Source: Candidatus Mcinerneyibacteriota bacterium
Lineage (GTDB): Bacteria; Macinerneyibacteriota; Macinerneyibacteria; Macinerneyibacteriales; DSCS01
Reading direction: 5' to 3'
Assembly: GCA_016937175.1 (NCBI GenBank)
Contig: JAFGWL010000016.1
Span: forward strand, 1-26,368
Length of the DNA: 26,368 bases
In this document: positions 22,166 through 26,368 of the stretch, piece after piece
Layout: each line of letters starts with the position of its first letter
Numbering within the stretch: position 1 is the stretch's first letter
Program-made: the position numbers and the translations under genes
Notes under the pieces: model-generated
What the model was told of the DNA's origin: nothing
Seen by the model: the letters and a program-made list of their open reading frames with translations, nothing else
The model's database searches: none

Positions 22166-24272
22166 AATCATTGTGCTGATCTCCCTGATAACGGGGCCTT
22201 CGGGGGCTTTGGCTCTGGAGTTGAAGCCTGTCACAACCGCTTCCCGGACCTCTTTCTCTTATGAGATCGCACCCACAGGGGATGGAGAGACTGCTCCTTA
22301 CCCGACTGTATATCTGGGCTATGAGCGGCAGATGGTCAGCGGAATCCTCAGGGGACGGGGTGATTTCAATGCAGCCCTCAATTTCGGCTATACCCCCAGG
22401 GAGCTTTCTATTATGTTGCGGGTTCATGATGACGATATTATTGAGGATTCCCCGGGGGAGAACGATGCCTTTGCCCTGGTGCTTTCCCTGGAGGGTTATT
22501 CTGACCGGAAGATATATTGGGAAAGCAGCGGGAAGAGAGAAAAGGGCCTTTACGGAGAGGGACATGTCCGAGTAGAGGAGGAGAGCGAACAGGACCGCAT
22601 TTATCACATCTCTGTTCCCTGGGGCTCCTGGCCCCTTCTTCAATACAAGCCCTACCGCCTTCAGCTCTGGGCTTATGACTGTGACAGTTGGGGAAAGAAG
22701 ACCCTGAGGCTTGGAGACGTTCCTTTAGAGCTGATGCTGAACCCTCCTCTCCCGGGCGAGGGGCCTGTTGTGGCTGCAGGGCGTTTTTATCTCAGGGAAG
22801 GGGACAACCTGATCCTCTATGGAGAGCTCTTTTCCCGGAGAGAAGAGACACGGCAGGCCGTCTTCAGGGTCAACGGCCGTGAAATAAAATCTCCACTTAT
22901 GGTGAGAGAGGGAAGGACCCCGTTCAAGCTTATCCTCAGCTCCGGAGAGTGGAAGGAGCATAATCTCCTGGAATGGGACGCTCCGGAAGGGGGCGTCTCG
23001 CAGACTTTTGATGTAATCAAAGTGAAAGATGATTACATCCCTGTACAGTCCGATGAGGATATTTTGCAGAATGCCTTTTTAAAAAGCCATGTTCTCCTGC
23101 GGCATGGCCCCCTTTTTGATACTCCCTATGAGTTCTTTTATCATCCCGGCCCGGAAGATTCCTGTCGATGGATCATCACCGGGAGCTATGAAAAGGCCGC
23201 AGTGCTTCTCAAAACTGCAGAAGAAGGATATCGCGGGAACCTTTATATCTTTGTCCCTCCACGCGAGCGGGCAGCTCCCCTGGCTTACGATTTCAACTTT
23301 TTCTGGAAAGAGACTGCAGCTGATGATCTTTTTCTGGAAGGAGAGGCCGGCCGGGCTTTTTTAGAGATGATCAAAAAGGGGCCGGCTTCTTACAGGCCTT
23401 CTCTCCATCTGGTCCGTATTGAGGATCCAGGGTCGTTTCTCTATGATCCCGAAATCGATTCTCTCCGCAGTTACCAGGTCACTCTCTGGGAAGGGCGGGA
23501 GACGAGGGGGATCTCCTATCCCGATTTTTTCCGCATCAGGCCGCTCCCGGAAAATAATGAAATCAGGGCCTTTTTTTCAGAGGCGGATAAGTCCGCAGGA
23601 GAGGATGCCCCCTTGTTCCTGCGCTCGACGGCTCTTACTCATAACCGCCTGGGAGAGATGGAGATCTATGAACTGCTTCACTATGATATCTCTTTTTTTT
23701 CAGCAAGCCTGGATACAAGCCGGGAAGCGCCGGAGATCTACACAGAGAATATCAGATATTTTACTTATCCGGTTGGCGAAGAAACCGAATCTCTTTTCAT
23801 CAATGGGAAGGCTTATCCTGCTTTTCCGGGAGAACTCAATCGTTTTTCCCTGGATGAGAAGAATGATATCTGGAATGTCTTTGTCAGCGAGTCCATCGCT
23901 TTGCCGGGGATCAAAGACTTTTTTTCAGGTTCCGTGAAAGCCGCCGATGAAGAGACAGCCCGGAAGATGAAGCAATTGACCGGCTATGAGCCTCCGCTGG
24001 GCCGGGGAAAACGGCTTCTTTTCTGGGGGCCGGACCTTCCAGCCGACCTGGAGAGCTCTTTTAATATCCTTAAAAACAATGAAGAGGTCACCACCATGAA
24101 TGGGAACAAGATCAGGCTGGATGAACCTTTCCTTCTTCTTTTTGAAAGCGAGAAAGGCCTGCTTTTGTGGATGACTGCCGATCCCTCGGGACTCTTATCC
24201 GCACCTTCCAACTATATTGTTTTTGACAGCGCCGGAAAGATCACCCGGCTCGGGGGAGTGATGCCCCGATGA
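22125..24272 (+). CDS. Exported protein with CBM9-like N-terminal domain, unknown function
   Basis: About 715 residues from ATG 22125 (AAAGGA 5 nt upstream). A TTG at 22149 with GGAGG 5 nt upstream gives a cleaner signal peptide ([21 protein letters not shown]) and may be the true start; ATG 22101 is also open. After the signal, residues about 45-190 resemble a CBM9-type carbohydrate-binding beta-sandwich: [19 protein letters not shown], then [11 protein letters not shown] and [14 protein letters not shown]. The remaining 500 residues are beta-rich with no recognised motif; one stretch (VFRVNGREI to QTFDVIKV) looks like a second sandwich. It overlaps the SprA-like gene by 41 nt and dtd by ATGA. 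Coupling to the SprA-like gene suggests a periplasmic or surface partner, which is inference. Confidence 0.7.
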   Translation: MRSNWEESLRSVFKIIVLISLITGPSGALALELKPVTTASRTSFSYEIAPTGDGETAPYPTVYLGYERQMVSGILRGRGDFNAALNFGYTPRELSIMLRVHDDDIIEDSPGENDAFALVLSLEGYSDRKIYWESSGKREKGLYGEGHVRVEEESEQDRIYHISVPWGSWPLLQYKPYRLQLWAYDCDSWGKKTLRLGDVPLELMLNPPLPGEGPVVAAGRFYLREGDNLILYGELFSRREETRQAVFRVNGREIKSPLMVREGRTPFKLILSSGEWKEHNLLEWDAPEGGVSQTFDVIKVKDDYIPVQSDEDILQNAFLKSHVLLRHGPLFDTPYEFFYHPGPEDSCRWIITGSYEKAAVLLKTAEEGYRGNLYIFVPPRERAAPLAYDFNFFWKETAADDLFLEGEAGRAFLEMIKKGPASYRPSLHLVRIEDPGSFLYDPEIDSLRSYQVTLWEGRETRGISYPDFFRIRPLPENNEIRAFFSEADKSAGEDAPLFLRSTALTHNRLGEMEIYELLHYDISFFSASLDTSREAPEIYTENIRYFTYPVGEETESLFINGKAYPAFPGELNRFSLDEKNDIWNVFVSESIALPGIKDFFSGSVKAADEETARKMKQLTGYEPPLGRGKRLLFWGPDLPADLESSFNILKNNEEVTTMNGNKIRLDEPFLLLFESEKGLLLWMTADPSGLLSAPSNYIVFDSAGKITRLGGVMPR

Positions 24273-24718
24273 AAGCCTTGATACAGCGCGTGAGCCGTGC
24301 CTCTGTCACCGCTGAAGGAAGATGCGCAGGACGGATCGGAAAAGGACTCCTGGTCTTGCTGGGTGTAGCCCCTGAAGATACTTCCGGTGATGTAGATATG
24401 CTTCTGGATAAGATCCTGCATCTTCGCATTTTCGAAGATGGCCGGGGAAAGATGAACCTCTCCCTGGAGCAGGTTTCCGGAGGACTTCTTGTCGTTTCTC
24501 AGTTTACCTTGCTGGCTGATACTTCGCGGGGTAACCGACCCTCCTTTACTGCCGCGGCATCTCCCGGCCAGGCCGCAGACCTTTACAGACTCTTTCTTGA
24601 AAAGGCCTCTGCTCGTGGGAGGATCCCGGTGGCTTCCGGAGTCTTTGGGGCTCACATGGAAGTCGAACTGGTCAATGACGGCCCGGTGACCCTTATGCTG
24701 GAGAGCAGAAAAAGATGA
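24269..24718 (+). CDS. dtd: D-aminoacyl-tRNA deacylase
   Basis: Dtd removes D-amino acids, and glycine mischarged on tRNA-Ala, from tRNAs. The 149-residue protein is standard length and carries the [13 protein letters not shown] start, the active-site SQFTLLAD (77-84) and the cross-subunit Gly-Pro motif in NDGPVTLML (136-144). The active enzyme is a homodimer in the cytoplasm. It starts within the stop of the upstream gene and overlaps maf by ATGA. Confidence 0.94.
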   Translation: MKALIQRVSRASVTAEGRCAGRIGKGLLVLLGVAPEDTSGDVDMLLDKILHLRIFEDGRGKMNLSLEQVSGGLLVVSQFTLLADTSRGNRPSFTAAASPGQAADLYRLFLEKASARGRIPVASGVFGAHMEVELVNDGPVTLMLESRKR

Positions 24719-25302
24719 TGCCGCATTTTATCTTGGGTTCTGCTTCTCCCCGGCGGCGGGATCTTTTTGAGCGCCTGGGGCTTTCATTCAGGATCCATCC
24801 GGTTGATATCAGGGAAGATTCACATCTTCAGCATGGCAAACCTTCCCGGACTGTTTTGGATATCGCGGGAGAGAAGATGAATGCGCTGGAAACTGAGGGG
24901 CCTTTTGAACGGGAAGTCTTCCTTGTGACAGCGGATACCATCGTCTGTATCCGGGGAACCATCCTCGGGAAACCGCAGACAGAGCGGGAGGCCGAAGAGA
25001 TGCTGTTTCGCCTTTCAGGGAGCATCCATACCGTCTATACAGGAGTTGTGATATCCCGGGGAGGAAAGAAAGCCGCCTTCTGTGAGAAGACCCGGGTCCG
25101 CTTTATGCCTCTTTCCCCTGAACTCATCAGGCGATACCTGAAAACGGGGGAGTATGAGGGTAAAGCCGGCGCTTATGCTATCCAGGGCAAGGGGGCTTTT
25201 TTCATTTCCTCTATCCGGGGGGACTATTACAACGTCGTTGGATTTCCCGTCAACGCCTTTATAAAAACCCTTTCCAGCCGTTTCGGAGTCGATCTTCTAT
25301 GA
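24715..25302 (+). CDS. maf: Maf-family nucleoside triphosphate pyrophosphatase
   Basis: Maf proteins hydrolyse dTTP, UTP and modified nucleotides to monophosphates, and have been linked to septum control. In 195 residues the family landmarks are complete: [11 protein letters not shown] (7-17), the catalytic Asp in VTADTIV (about 73), [10 protein letters not shown] and [10 protein letters not shown] near the C-terminus. Two adjacent ATG codons (24715 and 24718) are both plausible. It overlaps dtd before and the rRNA methyltransferase gene after (ATGA). Confidence 0.93.
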   Translation: MMPHFILGSASPRRRDLFERLGLSFRIHPVDIREDSHLQHGKPSRTVLDIAGEKMNALETEGPFEREVFLVTADTIVCIRGTILGKPQTEREAEEMLFRLSGSIHTVYTGVVISRGGKKAAFCEKTRVRFMPLSPELIRRYLKTGEYEGKAGAYAIQGKGAFFISSIRGDYYNVVGFPVNAFIKTLSSRFGVDLL

Positions 25303-26368
25303 AAGATGAGCGGCTGGAGCTTGTCAAACTCTTTTTGAGATGGCAGAAGAGCCTCTATCTGAGCAGGATCCTGGAAGAGAAGCCGCTTTCCCCTTTTATC
25401 CTTTTCCATGCCCGGGGCGTCATCGAGAACCTTCTTTTCCTCGACCATGCCATGGCGCCCTTTGTCCGGAATGACCCGGGCCGGGAGGCCCGCTGGATCC
25501 TGCGGCTGGCTTTTCACGAGCTGCTTTTCAGTGAAAAGAGTGAAGACTATGCTGTTACCCATGAAGCGGTCCGTCTCGCCGGGCGCCTTTCCCCTTCCAA
25601 AAAGGGATTTGTCAATGCAGTTATAAGAAATTTCCTGCGTCAGGGGAAAACTGTCTCCCTTCCCCGGGATGAAACAGAGGCTCTCTCGGTAAAATTTTCT
25701 CTTCCCCTGTGGATCACACAGCTGTTGGTAAGCCAATACGGAAGAGAGACTCTGGAAAGGATATTGGACTATTTCCGCAAGCGAAGGGACTATGATATCC
25801 GGATAAACCTGGAGCTGACAGACCACTCCTCCTATAAGGGGCTTCTGGAAAAGGCCGCAGTCACCTTTACCGAATGGCCTGACGGATGGGAAGGGACTTT
25901 CCGGATTCGGGGACACCACAGTCCTGCGGGCCTTCCCGGCTATGAAGAGGGGCTTTTTTTTAACCAGGATCTCGGAGCTCAGGTCGCTGCCTCTCTTCTT
26001 CTTCCGGCTGAGGGCTCTCTTCTGGATGTAGGGAGTGCCCCCGGGGGGAAACTGATGTTTCTGGCGCCTTTCCTGGACATGAAAGACGTGGAAGCTTTGG
26101 ATGTCTCCCCGCAGCGGCTTGACCGCCTCTCGGAGAATCTGAAACGTCTCCGGATCCCTTTCCCCCGCCTGACAACCGGGGATTTTTTGAAATTCGAGCC
26201 CGGGCGGCTTTATCAGAGGATATTCCTGGATGTTCCGTGTTCGGGACTGGGAGTCCTGGCCAAAAAGGGGGATATCGCCTATCGGCTGACTCCTTCAGAG
26301 CTCGACTCTCTAAAATCGATCCAGCAGGATTTTCTGGAAAAAGCGATGACACTTCTTGCTCCGGGAGG
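25299..26368 (+). CDS. rsmB: RsmB-type 16S rRNA (cytosine-5) methyltransferase, 3' end missing
   Basis: The frame is open from ATG 25299 to the window edge: 356 codons without a stop. Residues 1-130 are a NusB-like RNA-binding domain (WILRLAFHELLFSE, THEAVRLA, GFVNAVIRNFL), which separates RsmB from other NOL1/NOP2/Sun proteins. The methyltransferase domain follows: FFNQDLGAQVAA, SAM motif LDVGSAPGGKLMFLA (about 246), and LDVPCSGLGVL with Cys314, the cysteine that releases the product. The nucleophilic Cys (usually in a TCS motif) should lie just past the window, since the sequence ends in LLAPGG. Motif I reads GSAPGGK where CAAPGGK is common. RsmB makes m5C967 in 16S rRNA. Confidence 0.9.
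   Translation, partial: MKDERLELVKLFLRWQKSLYLSRILEEKPLSPFILFHARGVIENLLFLDHAMAPFVRNDPGREARWILRLAFHELLFSEKSEDYAVTHEAVRLAGRLSPSKKGFVNAVIRNFLRQGKTVSLPRDETEALSVKFSLPLWITQLLVSQYGRETLERILDYFRKRRDYDIRINLELTDHSSYKGLLEKAAVTFTEWPDGWEGTFRIRGHHSPAGLPGYEEGLFFNQDLGAQVAASLLLPAEGSLLDVGSAPGGKLMFLAPFLDMKDVEALDVSPQRLDRLSENLKRLRIPFPRLTTGDFLKFEPGRLYQRIFLDVPCSGLGVLAKKGDIAYRLTPSELDSLKSIQQDFLEKAMTLLAPG

Noticed and set aside
1-26368. CRISPR arrays, insertion sequences, tRNA or rRNA genes, prophage or defence genes
   Set aside because: Intergenic spaces are too short for RNA operons or arrays, no direct repeats with regular spacing were seen, and no product resembles a transposase, integrase or known defence protein.

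Overview
The window reads as a 26.4 kb piece of a bacterial chromosome packed with genes. The organism is almost certainly a diderm: it encodes a giant outer-membrane beta-barrel protein (SprA/Sov-like), a TPR lipoprotein with a clean lipobox, and a bactofilin/M23 peptidase pair. SprA-like proteins are best known from Bacteroidota, but the gene order here (dxs-tlyA-nadK-recN) and the unfamiliar first operon suggest another, poorly sampled phylum. I cannot name it. Start codons include TTG and GTG. Stops are mostly TGA, often in ATGA overlaps.

Left region (1-7,600). An AT-rich spacer of about 220 bp holds two back-to-back promoters. To the left, a gene on the minus strand just begins (11..1). 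To the right lies a probable nine-gene operon. It opens with four membrane proteins of unknown function and a TPR lipoprotein (225-4822), which look like parts of one envelope complex. Then come glucose-6-phosphate isomerase, a DUF2007-like protein, an OsmC-like protein and a TtcA-like tRNA thiolation enzyme, ending in a hairpin at 7571-7601. The pgi gene has an in-frame TAG exactly where the conserved Gln of the C-terminal signature is expected. The rest of the gene follows intact in the same frame.

Middle region (7,620-11,960). A strong extended -10 promoter drives pyrE, coaX (type III pantothenate kinase), a bactofilin and an M23 peptidase. Two minus-strand genes run towards them: an AEC-family permease and a DUF3147-like membrane protein. 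Their promoter lies back to back with that of dxs, with a 10-bp inverted repeat between.

Right region (11,983-26,368). From the dxs promoter, nine same-strand genes run with overlaps or almost no spacing: dxs, tlyA, nadK, recN, the 1673-residue SprA-like protein, a secreted CBM9-like protein, dtd, maf and an rsmB-type rRNA methyltransferase cut by the window edge. Isoprenoid supply, rRNA modification, NADP synthesis, DNA repair and tRNA proofreading thus surround a large envelope protein and its unknown secreted neighbour.

The best candidates for undescribed biology are the five-gene membrane cluster and the SprA-like/CBM9-like pair. The most concrete anomaly is the amber codon in pgi. I see no rRNA, tRNA, CRISPR array, insertion sequence or phage gene. 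The only stretches without genes are the short intergenic regions described below.
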